Source: Alkalibacterium pelagium (GTDB lineage Bacteria > Bacillota > Bacilli > Lactobacillales > Carnobacteriaceae_A). Taken from it: DNA of 64,000 nt. Position 1 is the stretch's first letter. Each line of letters opens with the position of its first letter. A program made the translations under genes and the position numbers. The notes beneath the pieces were generated by a model. The model did not search any database. It had not been told where the DNA came from and saw only the letters and a list, made by a program, of their open reading frames with translations. The stretch is from assembly GCF_900109325.1 (NCBI RefSeq), contig NZ_FNZU01000001.1, forward strand, positions 248,001 to 312,000. Direction: 5' to 3'. Positions 24,866 through 33,600 of this stretch are shown in pieces.

Positions 24866-26887
24866 CTATACTTCAAATTCTGTAGAGGCATTCTTTTCCA
24901 GTTCAAATGGACCGGCTGTCAGTCCAGCATCAGATCTATGATGTCCGAAAAAGTCCGAATCGAAGCGATACGGTGATCCGTCAGGCTGCTCGAAAGCCAT
25001 ATCGGCATGATAAGCTTTTCCGAGAAGATCGCTTGTAGCCACCATGGAAGAAGCAGCACGAAACAAGTCCGGATCGTTTACTTTGACGCTGACTTTGCCT
25101 TCATTCTGATCGATTGAAATATCGATTCCTTTCTGTTCAGAAGAAGGAGCATGAGGGTCATGACTGCTAGAAACAGCATTGTTCACGTATACGTTTCCTC
25201 CCATAGCTACAGGGAGCACGGCATTACCCACCAGGATATCATTTGCGGCATCACCAAGTTCAGCCATTTCCTCTTTAGTGTACTGCCACCACGGCTTATC
25301 TTTTGCATCAGGATGGTCGTTGTATCCGCCCAGCCCAACTGGATGCAGGTAGCAGATTGAATCTTCAGGAACACCATCCATTACAGCGCCACTGCCCTCA
25401 GTTTTTTCTCTTTCTTTAAGCGGAAGATGCTCAAAGAAGGTGATAGGGACAGGCTCTTTGTTTGTCTCTTCATTCCCTAAGAAAAGGTTATTGTAGTATC
25501 TGTCATCTCCACCACTAATATTAGAATATCCAGCCATGGCTGTCTCATGTGGGAAATGGTAAGGTGTCGTACGTGACAGTTCGGACTGAACGACAAATTG
25601 TCCGGCAAACAGATTATGGACAAAAGCACCACCTTGAGCCATGTTTCTGAAATTCATCGGTGACAGGAACAGGTTGTGATCAACTAAATATGGGCCATGA
25701 CACACTTCAACAAATAAATCTTCTGACAGATTGTCGAAAAATAGATTACGGCTGATTCGAGTTCCTTGTGCCTGCCAGTCAAGCCAGAGGCCACGGTAGG
25801 AACTGTAAATCCTGTTGTCACTGATTTGAGTGTCCAAAGGAGCATGAAGCTTGATGCCTCCTACTTCAGCCCCATGTCGGATTCGCTTGTGGTGGATATT
25901 GTAAATTTTATTCTGATAGATGCTGCTGAAGGCTGCTCCCATGTGGCCGACAATTCCAGCCTGTTCACAGTCATGAATCACATTGTTTCGGACAATATGA
26001 CTACCGACACGGTCCTTATCCCAGCCGGATCGTAAAGCTCTCAGAATTACTTCCTGTTCACGCTGGGTACCACCTTTACTGTGATTGTCGCCGTCTCTAG
26101 TGTGCCCAGTCCCGATGGCAGTACCAAGACTGATCCCGACGTTCTTGGACTCGCTGATCACGTTGTTTTCGATGATCCATCCTTTACTCCAGTGTGTTCC
26201 GATCAGTCCTTCCTGAAATTCAGTTGGCGCTGCCCACTGAGGAGAGGCCTGGCACAGAGTGAATCCGCTGACCGTTATATAATCAAGACCCGGTTTTTCC
26301 GGCCAGAAACAGTGCGGACGCACGCTGATTTCGATATTTTCTTCGCGCGGATCTTTCCCACCGAAGTTAGCCCAGATCTTAGTCGTTTTAGAATCGACTT
26401 CAGCTGTCCATTTGAGTAGAGAAGCTTCTGAGTACTTGGCTTCCGACCAGGCTTCAGGCTTATGTACGTGCTCTACTTTCTCACATTCATAAAGCGACTG
26501 ACCGTCGAGGTAAACCTCACCGAGATGAGCCGTAAAAGCGCCGTCAAAAAGCCAGTCGCCACTTAGTTCTTCTTTAAAAGGGTGTCTTGCAGAAAACAGG
26601 CTGTTAGGGACCACTGTACTCCATACCTGATCACCTTCGTCTGTCCAGTCTGTTATGCGCTCTGCTCCAGTGATGACGACTTCGCCATCTCCAGCTGCTT
26701 TGTAGACGATTCGATGATCGACGGTTCCACCATTTGCGGGATTTACCCATTCACGGTACACGCCTGCATGGACGGTAACGGTATCTCCGGGCATGGCCAA
26801 TGCCGCAGCTTGAGAAATGGTACGGAAAGGCTGGTCAGCTGTTCCTTTAGCCTGATCACTTCCACTGATTGATACATGATAATTCAT
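24866..26887 (-). CDS. GH120-family beta-xylosidase (parallel beta-helix)
   Basis: This ~673-residue enzyme resembles, from memory, the GH120 beta-xylosidase XylC of Thermoanaerobacterium. The N-terminal pattern (YHVSISGSDQAKGT, AGVYREWVNP), GDW-L, LIG-HWSKGWIIE and the catalytic block (GLWLDWQAQGTR ... FVEVCHGPYLVDHN) all agree. The nucleophile is probably Asp ~370 and the acid/base Glu ~394. There is no signal peptide, so it would cleave imported xylo-oligosaccharides. I start at ATG 26885-26887 because AGGAGG (26893-26900 region) precedes it; a longer frame to 26938 has no site. It probably belongs with the GH27 enzyme and AraC regulators as a sugar-use locus. Confidence 0.88.
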   Translation of the reverse strand: MNYHVSISGSDQAKGTADQPFRTISQAAALAMPGDTVTVHAGVYREWVNPANGGTVDHRIVYKAAGDGEVVITGAERITDWTDEGDQVWSTVVPNSLFSARHPFKEELSGDWLFDGAFTAHLGEVYLDGQSLYECEKVEHVHKPEAWSEAKYSEASLLKWTAEVDSKTTKIWANFGGKDPREENIEISVRPHCFWPEKPGLDYITVSGFTLCQASPQWAAPTEFQEGLIGTHWSKGWIIENNVISESKNVGISLGTAIGTGHTRDGDNHSKGGTQREQEVILRALRSGWDKDRVGSHIVRNNVIHDCEQAGIVGHMGAAFSSIYQNKIYNIHHKRIRHGAEVGGIKLHAPLDTQISDNRIYSSYRGLWLDWQAQGTRISRNLFFDNLSEDLFVEVCHGPYLVDHNLFLSPMNFRNMAQGGAFVHNLFAGQFVVQSELSRTTPYHFPHETAMAGYSNISGGDDRYYNNLFLGNEETNKEPVPITFFEHLPLKEREKTEGSGAVMDGVPEDSICYLHPVGLGGYNDHPDAKDKPWWQYTKEEMAELGDAANDILVGNAVLPVAMGGNVYVNNAVSSSHDPHAPSSEQKGIDISIDQNEGKVSVKVNDPDLFRAASSMVATSDLLGKAYHADMAFEQPDGSPYRFDSDFFGHHRSDAGLTAGPFELEKNASTEFEV

Positions 26888-27150
26888 TTGTTTCCTCCTT
26901 ATTCTGTCATGATTGTAATCGACAGAGTCATTAAACAATTGTAGGTTACTTAACTAGTATACAATGTATTGGCTTTCATAGTGAATAGAAAAACTAAAAT
27001 CGTTTGCAGAATAACAATATTAAGCGAGATAGTTGAGTGATTTAGAAGACTATTGGCTTTAAAACAGATTAGAATTAATGAATCAGACGGATTATAATAG
27101 ACTTAACAAAAAAACAAAAGCAGCTTATAAAACTGAAGGGGTGAGACGAG

Positions 27151-27570
27151 ATGTATGATGCAAAAACTAAAGAGACCGACAATAGTGTCAGAACATTTAT
27201 TGAAGCAGTGGAGAGCGATGCAAAAAAAGCAGATGCCTACCGCCTGCTTGAGATTTTTCAGGAAGAGACGGGATTCGAGCCGAAACTGTGGGGGCCAAGC
27301 ATCATCGGCTTCGGAAAGTATCACTATCGCTATGCCTCCGGTCATGAAGGGGATGCGCCGCTTGCTGCATTTTCTCCTAGAAAGGGAAAAATCAGCCTGT
27401 ATCTCATGTATGACAGCCCAGAAAGGGATCAGCTGCTGGAATCATTCGGCAAGCATAAAACGGGAAAGGCTTGTGTCTATATCAATAAGCTTGATGATGT
27501 AGATCAGTTGATCCTGAAAGAGCTGATTAGAAAAACAGTGGACACGTATCAGAAGCTGTATCCTGAATGA
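27151..27570 (+). CDS. DUF1801 domain protein
   Basis: This 139-residue soluble protein has the DUF1801 (YdhG-like) fold. Key parts are ADAYRLLEIFQEETG, PKLWGPSIIGFGKYHYRY and the ISLYLMYD strand. Functions in the family are poorly known; some members are linked to iron handling. GAAGGGGTGAG precedes the ATG. It is divergent from the GH120 gene and sits 41 bp before the AraC gene, so it may be co-transcribed with it. A second DUF1801 protein occurs at 53565, of a different subgroup. Confidence 0.82.
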   Translation: MYDAKTKETDNSVRTFIEAVESDAKKADAYRLLEIFQEETGFEPKLWGPSIIGFGKYHYRYASGHEGDAPLAAFSPRKGKISLYLMYDSPERDQLLESFGKHKTGKACVYINKLDDVDQLILKELIRKTVDTYQKLYPE

Positions 27571-27611
27571 GTTTTAAAAAATAGTCAGACCCGACAGAAA
27601 GTAGTGAAAAC

Positions 27612-28469
27612 ATGTTCAATGCCTCTGAAAACAATGGACTGCCAAGACTTTCAACTCAACTGAATTATGTCTCCAGCGGATACAAGCCCCCAAACAGTCA
27701 TGAATGGGGGCCGGGTGTCCGGGATGTCTATGCTATGCATTACATCATAAAAGGGAAGGGCATATATCAAAATCGTTCCGGAGAGTACGAATTAAAAGAA
27801 GGTCAGAGCTTCCTGATTTATCCTTACACAGAAATTTATTATTATCCAGATCCCAATGATCCATGGGAGTATGTCTGGATTGAATTTACCGGAGAAGAGG
27901 TTGCTCCTATCCTTGACCTGACGAGCCTGTCAGCGGATCGTCCCATTACTGAGAAAGCTGAAAGTGATTTGAGCCTCTACTACTTTCTAGAAGAGAATAA
28001 AGAGAAATCGGTCGCTGAGGCTATGCGTATGGCAGCTAGGCTTCGGACACTTCTGTCTTATTATGTTGAACAGTTTCCTGAAGAGAGCCTCTCTGATAAA
28101 ACCGATTATGTTCAGCAAGCCAAAGACACGATTCTTAAGCACTACTGGAAGTCTACGCTCTCTGTCACTGACATAGTTCAGGACGTCAATATCGAACGCA
28201 GTTACCTGTTTCGTCTGTTTAAGGCATCGACAGGTCTGCCGATTTCAACGTACTTGAGAGATGTCAGAATCGAACAGGCCTGTCTCTTGATGCAGAAGTC
28301 GAATCTGTCCGTAAAGTCCATTGCCAATTCGGTTGGCTATAGTGATCCTCTCTATTTCTCCAAGGTTTTTAAGAAGGTCACGTCCTATACACCGACCGAA
28401 TATATGACTCTTACCGAAAAAACTATCGGAAAAGAACACAGTTCCCGGACTCACGGTAATAAGTTATGA
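27612..28469 (+). CDS. AraC-family regulator with cupin sensor domain
   Basis: This 285-residue transcription factor has an N-terminal AraC-type cupin (MHYIIKGKGIYQNRSGEYEL ... FLIYPYTEIYYYPDP) that would bind a sugar, and two C-terminal helix-turn-helix units (VTDIVQDVNIERSYLFRLFK; VKSIANSVGYSDPLYFSKVFKK) before TPTEY. Its position between the GH120 and GH27 genes suggests that it controls them. No strong ribosome binding site precedes ATG 27612, but the start is homologous-looking. Its 3' end overlaps the small minus-strand gene at 28423-28626 by 47 bases. Confidence 0.9.
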   Translation: MFNASENNGLPRLSTQLNYVSSGYKPPNSHEWGPGVRDVYAMHYIIKGKGIYQNRSGEYELKEGQSFLIYPYTEIYYYPDPNDPWEYVWIEFTGEEVAPILDLTSLSADRPITEKAESDLSLYYFLEENKEKSVAEAMRMAARLRTLLSYYVEQFPEESLSDKTDYVQQAKDTILKHYWKSTLSVTDIVQDVNIERSYLFRLFKASTGLPISTYLRDVRIEQACLLMQKSNLSVKSIANSVGYSDPLYFSKVFKKVTSYTPTEYMTLTEKTIGKEHSSRTHGNKL

Positions 28470-28626
28470 GGTCCTCTAAAGCTTGCCGGTCACAGTCCAG
28501 TCGCTTCCCAAGACAGTCCAGACATGAAAACTGGCGTGCTGTACGTGAGACGACCTTCAGATTTAAAGCGACTTCATCTGGATGAAGGGTGTGCTCACAC
28601 GTCTGGCAGACCTGAGCTGTCGACAT
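28423..28626 (-). CDS. Small cysteine-rich protein, probable zinc binder
   Basis: This 67-residue protein starts at ATG 28624-28626, one base after the stop of the alpha-galactosidase gene, and is probably translated with it. It holds CxxC at VCQTC and again at FSCLDC, plus LDC and GNC, which suggests one or two bound zinc ions. Its pattern (EVALNLKVVSR ... RQFSCLDCLGKRL ... YRESGNCVLF) resembles short conserved proteins I have seen in other Bacillota genomes, function unknown. It overlaps the convergent AraC gene by 47 bases, which makes it easy to miss. A longer upstream extension in this frame lies inside the galactosidase gene and is not coding. Confidence 0.7.
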   Translation of the reverse strand: MSTAQVCQTCEHTLHPDEVALNLKVVSRTARQFSCLDCLGKRLDCDRQALEDLITYYRESGNCVLFR

Positions 28627-28627
28627 A

Positions 28628-29794
28628 TCAGCGGACGACCTTTGCTCTGACAACCAGACAGTCATGAGCGGGAACGACTGGATTATATCGTTCTTTGAAT
28701 TGGCCGAGAGGCTTGTGAACCCAGCAGTCGTAAAGATCAAGGGAATAACCTGACGCATAGGGCAGACCCAGATCCCAGAACTGAAGGGAAATCTCGCGCT
28801 GAGTGTCACTCAAGTTAAAGAAGCCGATCGCCAGATCACCATCTGAGAGGACTTTTACTTGAATAAAGACATCATCATCATGGAACCACTGAGGCTCCGG
28901 CTTAATGCGGTAAGCGCCTCTGCCTTCCACATCCTGATTGATGGCCAGGAGATCTTTGTTAAGTAAAATATTCTGGGTTGTTTCATTCGCTTCACGGATG
29001 TCACAGCCGATCATCAGAGGAGAACCCATGATGCTCCATAATGAAAAATGGGTCTTGTACTCACTGTCCGTGCATCCGCCGATTTTACTGCCTATGAAGC
29101 CGTCGTTGCTGCCGCCGTACATGCCGACAACGAGCATGTCCATATCATTATGGCAGAAGGCACCTGTATAACGGGCTTTGTCCACCTGAGAAAGGGCCAG
29201 TCGTTTAATCGACTCCCAGTTATCTTGGATATCACCAGTGGAGCGGTACATGTGCGCACCTGATTCGCGGATCCAATGTGTGACGTTGTCTGCACCCCAG
29301 TTGCAGGCTGAAAAGAGAATGTCTCTCCCGGAATTTTTTAATGCCAGACTCATGCGTTTATAGAGAAGTTCACCAGAAATCTGTCTCGGTTTAAAGCAGT
29401 AGTCGTATTTAAGCAGATCGACGCCCCATGAGGCAAAACGGCGGGCATCCTGAAATTCATGCTCAAAGCTCCCAGGATAACCTGCACAAGTGTGCGTGCC
29501 GGCGCAGGAATACATACCGAACTTCAGACCTTTGTCATGAATGTAATCAGCCAGGGCCTTCATGCCGCTTGGAAACTTTTCTGGATCAGGGACCAGATTA
29601 CCATCTTCGTCCCGTTCCTTCAGGCTCCAGCAGTCATCGATGACTATATACTCATAGCCCGCATCCTTATAGCCGTCAGTTACGAATCTGTCTGCGACGT
29701 CACGGATCAGCTTCTCATTAATATCCCACGTAAATGTATTCCAGGAATTCCATCCCAGAGGAGGCCGCAGCCCTAGTTGCTCTTGTTGTGTCAT
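28628..29794 (-). CDS. GH27 alpha-galactosidase
   Basis: This 388-residue retaining glycosidase of family GH27 removes terminal alpha-galactosyl units from raffinose-type sugars or galactomannan fragments. Diagnostic parts are PPLGWNSWNTF (start), YIVIDDCW, the nucleophile Asp in LLKYDYC (~residue 130) and the acid/base Asp in CHNDMDMLVVG (~190). The C-terminal beta-sandwich (VVPAHDCLVVRAK) is present. No signal peptide, so it acts inside the cell. AGGCGGAAAG precedes the ATG. With the GH120 gene and two AraC genes it forms a plant-polysaccharide-derived sugar locus; no transporter is present nearby. Confidence 0.95.
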   Translation of the reverse strand: MTQQEQLGLRPPLGWNSWNTFTWDINEKLIRDVADRFVTDGYKDAGYEYIVIDDCWSLKERDEDGNLVPDPEKFPSGMKALADYIHDKGLKFGMYSCAGTHTCAGYPGSFEHEFQDARRFASWGVDLLKYDYCFKPRQISGELLYKRMSLALKNSGRDILFSACNWGADNVTHWIRESGAHMYRSTGDIQDNWESIKRLALSQVDKARYTGAFCHNDMDMLVVGMYGGSNDGFIGSKIGGCTDSEYKTHFSLWSIMGSPLMIGCDIREANETTQNILLNKDLLAINQDVEGRGAYRIKPEPQWFHDDDVFIQVKVLSDGDLAIGFFNLSDTQREISLQFWDLGLPYASGYSLDLYDCWVHKPLGQFKERYNPVVPAHDCLVVRAKVVR

Positions 29795-30076
29795 AATTTC
29801 TTTCCGCCTTTCATAATAGACCTGTAGAACAGGCTTGATACTTCGGATTAAACCATAAAAATCCCTCTCTTTCCTATAGTGTGATGATGCATCTGCATGG
29901 ACAAATGTTGTTAATGTTTTTTAGAATAAATCAGGCGGGATAAAGGTACAATTGAAGGAGCTGATGCTATCAGTAGGTATCATTATGTCAGAATAAGAAC
30001 CGACTAAACTGTGCATAAATCATCGGTTCTGTATGTGCTGCTTCTGATAAGATGACTATTGAAAGGAGGTTTAGGA

Positions 30077-30955
30077 ATGAATGCTTTGGACAAGTTGAAT
30101 GAGGCCATAAATTATATCGAAGATCATCTGGAGGATGATCTAGACTACAAGCAATTGGCAAGACTCGCACACTGCTCTGACTATCATTTCAGGAGAATGT
30201 TTTCGTTTCTCGCGGGAATCAGCGTATCCGAATATGTTCGCAGACGTCGACTGACGAGTGCGGCGCGTGAACTGAAAGAGGATAACAAGACCATTATGGA
30301 TATTGCAGTAAAGTACGGCTACACATCTTCGGATGCATTTTCAAGGGCTTTTGAATCATTGCACGGGATACTGCCATCTGAGGCAAGACAGTCAGAGGCC
30401 CATATCAAGGCCTTTCCTAGGTTATCTTTTCAATTGATCATAAGAGGAGGAACTGAAATGAACTATCGTATAATTGAAAAAGAGGCATTCAGGTTGGTTG
30501 GATTCAAAAAGAGAGTGCCGATTATATTTGAAGGAATCAATCCTGAAATTGCAGAGATGAATACTTTACTGACAGATGAGGTGGTTTCTGAACTGAAGGC
30601 ATGGTCAGATACAGAGCCACAAGGAATAATCAGTGCATCAACTAATTTTTCGGAAGAAAGAATGGAAGGAAAGGGATACCTTGATCACTACATTGGAGTC
30701 GCCACGACTCAATCGGAAGTTAAGGACTATACCGTTTTAGATATACCTGCAGGTACATGGGTAGTTTTTGAAGCTGTCGGTACTTTTCCAGAAACCCTTC
30801 AGGATGTGTGGGGAAGAATCTATTCTGAATGGTTCCCAGGCTCTGGTTACGAAGCAGTAGAGGGTCCAGAAATTTTATGGAATGAAGGGGCAGATACCAG
30901 CAAGTCAGATTATAGAAGTGAAATCTGGATACCAGTCAAGAAAACCGATGACTAA
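30077..30955 (+). CDS. AraC-family regulator with GyrI-like effector domain
   Basis: This ~292-residue regulator has an N-terminal pair of helix-turn-helix motifs ([40 protein letters not shown]) and a C-terminal GyrI/BmrR-like small-molecule-binding domain (from [16 protein letters not shown], with the typical [18 protein letters not shown] strand and EIWIPVKK end). Such proteins respond to drugs or toxic lipophilic cations. The strong AAAGGAGGT (30062-30070) fits ATG 30077, not the earlier in-frame codon at 30059. It has its own terminator. It is divergent from the GH27 gene and need not control it. Confidence 0.9.
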   Translation: MNALDKLNEAINYIEDHLEDDLDYKQLARLAHCSDYHFRRMFSFLAGISVSEYVRRRRLTSAARELKEDNKTIMDIAVKYGYTSSDAFSRAFESLHGILPSEARQSEAHIKAFPRLSFQLIIRGGTEMNYRIIEKEAFRLVGFKKRVPIIFEGINPEIAEMNTLLTDEVVSELKAWSDTEPQGIISASTNFSEERMEGKGYLDHYIGVATTQSEVKDYTVLDIPAGTWVVFEAVGTFPETLQDVWGRIYSEWFPGSGYEAVEGPEILWNEGADTSKSDYRSEIWIPVKKTDD

Positions 30956-31001
30956 AAAAAGGAAAGAAATAGGTAGCGATCGATTCTAAGCCTATTGTTC
31001 A

Positions 31002-31040
31002 AAAGAGCAGATGACGCTGAACAGCGACTCTGCTCTTTTT
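31002..31040 (+). terminator. Intrinsic terminator
   Basis: The outer stem is AAAGAGCAG with CTGCTCTTT, with a nested CGCT/AGCG hairpin and a T-run. Confidence 0.85.
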
Positions 31041-31095
31041 GAGTAAATGAATAAATCATCTGGGACAGCGAATGACTAAAACGTCAAAAGAGCCC

Positions 31096-31124
31096 GGTCA
31101 ATAAGCCATGTTTAATGATATAAT
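31096..31124 (+). promoter_or_regulatory. Probable promoter of the two-component operon
   Basis: A consensus TATAAT at 31119-31124 with 17-bp spacing from a weak -35 (GGTCAA), 33 bp before the response-regulator start. Confidence 0.5.
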
Positions 31125-31156
31125 AGCAGAACCAAGAAAACGAGCGAGGTGCCATA

Positions 31157-31834
31157 GTGAAATTATTAGTAGTAGAAGACGACACAATTATTGCATCAGG
31201 TCTGACTTATTCACTGGAAAACGAAGGCTTCGATGTGACCTACTGTGAAAATGTCAGACAAGCCACCCAGGCTATCAGCAAAGAGTCGTTTGACCTGTGC
31301 CTTCTGGATGTCTCTCTTCCAGACGGCACAGGTTATGAGTTGTGCAGAAAAATTCGGCAAGGGAGCGATACTCCCGTTATTTTTCTGACAGCGCATGCTG
31401 ATGAAGCAAACGTCGTCATGGGCCTGGATATGGGGGCGGATGACTATATTGCCAAACCGTTCCGTTTAAGAGAGCTGTTATCAAGAATCCAGTCCGTACT
31501 TAGACGTTACAATAAAGATCACAAGTCAGCCTCTCTTTTTACCTATAAAGATTTACGTGTCAATACGAAGGATGCAAAAGTGTATAAAGGAGAGTCAGAA
31601 ATCCTGCTGACCGCTCTTGAGTACAGACTCCTTCTGGTGTTCATCAATCATCAGGGGCATGTGCTTTCAAGAGATCAGCTGCTGGATAATATCTGGGATG
31701 TGGCTGGCGATTTTGTTAACGACAACACACTGACTGTGTACATCAAACGTATACGGGATAAACTGGAAGATAACCCGCAGGACCCTCAGCTTATTAAAAC
31801 AATCAGAGGACTGGGCTATAAATTAGGAGACTGA
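31157..31834 (+). CDS. OmpR/PhoB-family response regulator
   Basis: This 225-residue regulator has a receiver domain with acidic pocket (VVEDD), phospho-acceptor Asp in LLDVSLPDG (~52), Thr in FLTAHAD and Lys in IAKPF. A C-terminal winged helix follows (LTALEYRLLLVF ... YIKRIRDKLE ... IRGLGYKL). Its start is GTG, preceded by a GCGAGGTG site. It is two bases from the histidine kinase gene. Together with the downstream ABC genes this is the arrangement of VncRS/BceRS-type modules that sense and export cell-wall-active peptides. Three 11-bp repeats before the ABC genes (32844-32876) are its likely binding site. Confidence 0.93.
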   Translation: MKLLVVEDDTIIASGLTYSLENEGFDVTYCENVRQATQAISKESFDLCLLDVSLPDGTGYELCRKIRQGSDTPVIFLTAHADEANVVMGLDMGADDYIAKPFRLRELLSRIQSVLRRYNKDHKSASLFTYKDLRVNTKDAKVYKGESEILLTALEYRLLLVFINHQGHVLSRDQLLDNIWDVAGDFVNDNTLTVYIKRIRDKLEDNPQDPQLIKTIRGLGYKLGD

Positions 31835-31836
31835 CT

Positions 31837-32841
31837 ATGATAAGAAACAGAGAAATCAGACTGCATCTTATCGGCATGGCTGGTCTGGCGGCCACAGCTA
31901 CACTCATCACGGCATGGATCCATCCACTTTCGGGACTCATCACAGCAATTTTTTCAGCCGGTATGATTGTCTATACGATGCTTTATTCCCACAGGCGCTA
32001 CAAGGACCTTGAGCATCTGGCAGGGTATCTGAGAAAAATCAGCAACGGCAATGATCAGATGGATATCCGGGACAACAGCGAAGGAGAACTCAGCATACTT
32101 AAAAGCGAAATATATAAAGTGACAATGATGCTTTCAAGGCAAGGGGACTACTTGAAAAAGGATAAGAAACGGCTGGCGGACGCACTGTCGGATATTTCTC
32201 ATCAGCTGAAGACGCCACTGACGTCGATGACGGTCATGACCGACCTGCTGAGTCAGAGTACTCTGACGGAAGAAAAGAGGACAGAGTTCACCAAGAATAT
32301 CGTCAGGCAGCTGGAACGCATGGACTGGCTCTTGAGTGCGCTTCTGACCCTGTCAAAAATCGATGCGGGGACACTGGAATTCAAGAGGAATCCTGTCAAT
32401 GTGTCGAAACTGATTGATGAAGCACTTAAGCCCCTAATGATCATGATTGATATCAAGGACCAGTCTCTTGACCGGGTTATAAATGAATCGGTTGAACTGA
32501 CGGGAGACTTTAACTGGCTGAGAGAAGCACTGGTGAATATCCTGAAAAATTGTATTGAGCACACCCCTGTATCTGGGCGTTTAAGTATTCATGCGGAAGA
32601 GAACCCTATCTATACTGAAATTATAATCAGCGATTCGGGTCCTGGCATTGATAAAGAGGATCTGCCATATATATTCAATCGTTTTTACAAAGGAAAACAT
32701 GCGGGCAACGACAGCATAGGCATCGGCCTGGCCATGTCCAGAAGCATTATAGAAAGTCAGAATGGAACGATAACTGCAGAAAACAGATCCCTTACAGGCG
32801 CCCGGTTCGTCATTAAATTATATAAAACGAAAGGTGACTGA
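31837..32841 (+). CDS. Membrane sensor histidine kinase
   Basis: This 334-residue kinase has two closely spaced N-terminal membrane segments (~12-30 and ~32-50) and almost no external domain, as in intramembrane-sensing kinases of antimicrobial-peptide modules. The H-box is ISHQLKTPLTSM (phospho-His), the N-box NILKNCIEH, the G1 box SDSGPGID and the G2 box GIGIGLAMS. Such kinases usually sense through their ABC partner instead of by themselves. Because the partner permease here carries a stop codon, signalling may be impaired. Confidence 0.93.
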   Translation: MIRNREIRLHLIGMAGLAATATLITAWIHPLSGLITAIFSAGMIVYTMLYSHRRYKDLEHLAGYLRKISNGNDQMDIRDNSEGELSILKSEIYKVTMMLSRQGDYLKKDKKRLADALSDISHQLKTPLTSMTVMTDLLSQSTLTEEKRTEFTKNIVRQLERMDWLLSALLTLSKIDAGTLEFKRNPVNVSKLIDEALKPLMIMIDIKDQSLDRVINESVELTGDFNWLREALVNILKNCIEHTPVSGRLSIHAEENPIYTEIIISDSGPGIDKEDLPYIFNRFYKGKHAGNDSIGIGLAMSRSIIESQNGTITAENRSLTGARFVIKLYKTKGD

Positions 32842-32843
32842 TT

Positions 32844-32887
32844 AGTCACTTAAGAGTCACTTGAGTGTCATTATGGACAGATATACT
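32844..32887 (+). promoter_or_regulatory. Three 11-bp direct repeats and -10 box upstream of the ABC genes
   Basis: AGTCACTTAAG (32844-32854), AGTCACTTGAG (32855-32865) and TGTCATTATGG (32866-32876) are in phase with the DNA helix. TATACT at 32882-32887 is a -10 candidate. This matches the usual layout of OmpR-type activator sites. Confidence 0.65.
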
Positions 32888-32916
32888 CAAAATATAGAAA
32901 GATAGGAGGAGAAATT

Positions 32917-33600
32917 ATGGAAATCGTAAAAGTTGAGAATCTGTCCAAACATTATCAGAGTGGGGAAACAACCGTCAGTGCATTGAATAACGTCTCATTT
33001 TCAATCAATAAAGGAGAGTTTGTGGCTATTGTCGGCCCGTCCGGTTCAGGCAAGTCTACACTTCTGCATATGCTGGGAGGGGTTGATGAACCGAGTAGTG
33101 GTAAAGTCTATATCGATCAGACAGACATCTATGATTTAAACGAAACACAGCTGTCCATCTTCAGACGCAGACAGATTGGACTGATCTATCAGTTTTATAA
33201 TCTGATACCAGTGCTGACAGTCAAGGAAAACATTGCCCTCCCTTTGAGGCTGGATGGTCATGACTTGGATGAAGACAAGTTTCAGCGCATTGTGTCACTA
33301 CTGAATCTTGAGAATCGTCTGAACCACTTGCCAAATCAGCTTTCGGGCGGGCAGCAGCAGCGGGTATCTATTGGAAGAGCGTTGGTAAGCAATCCGTCAA
33401 TCGTTCTGGCTGATGAACCGACCGGAAACTTGGACAGTAAAAACAGTCAGGAAATTGTTTCTCTACTCAAACTGTTTAATCGGACCTTCAAGCAGACACT
33501 AGTCGTGATTACCCACGATGAATCGATTGCTCTCCAGGCTGACCGAATCATAACAATCGAGGACGGTCAGATCAGCAGGGACGAGGTGATCAGACCATGA
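32917..33600 (+). CDS. ABC transporter ATP-binding protein (MacB/BceA type)
   Basis: This 227-residue ATPase has Walker [10 protein letters not shown] (~41-49), Q-loop YQFYN, signature LSGGQQQR (~143-150), Walker B IVLADEP and the H-loop His in VITHD. It belongs to the LolD/MacB/BceA group, which works with FtsX-type permeases that act on substrates at the membrane without classical transport. GATAGGAGGAG precedes the ATG. Its stop overlaps the permease start by four bases (ATGA). Expression is probably driven by the adjacent response regulator. Confidence 0.95.
   Translation: MEIVKVENLSKHYQSGETTVSALNNVSFSINKGEFVAIVGPSGSGKSTLLHMLGGVDEPSSGKVYIDQTDIYDLNETQLSIFRRRQIGLIYQFYNLIPVLTVKENIALPLRLDGHDLDEDKFQRIVSLLNLENRLNHLPNQLSGGQQQRVSIGRALVSNPSIVLADEPTGNLDSKNSQEIVSLLKLFNRTFKQTLVVITHDESIALQADRIITIEDGQISRDEVIRP

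Noticed and set aside
26582-26872. Plus-strand frames across the GH120 gene
   Set aside because: They are shadows of a long conserved gene on the other strand and lack start signals.
28627-28809. Upstream extension of the Cys-rich small gene's frame
   Set aside because: It lies wholly inside the GH27 gene in another frame; the conserved cysteines all fall after ATG 28624-28626.
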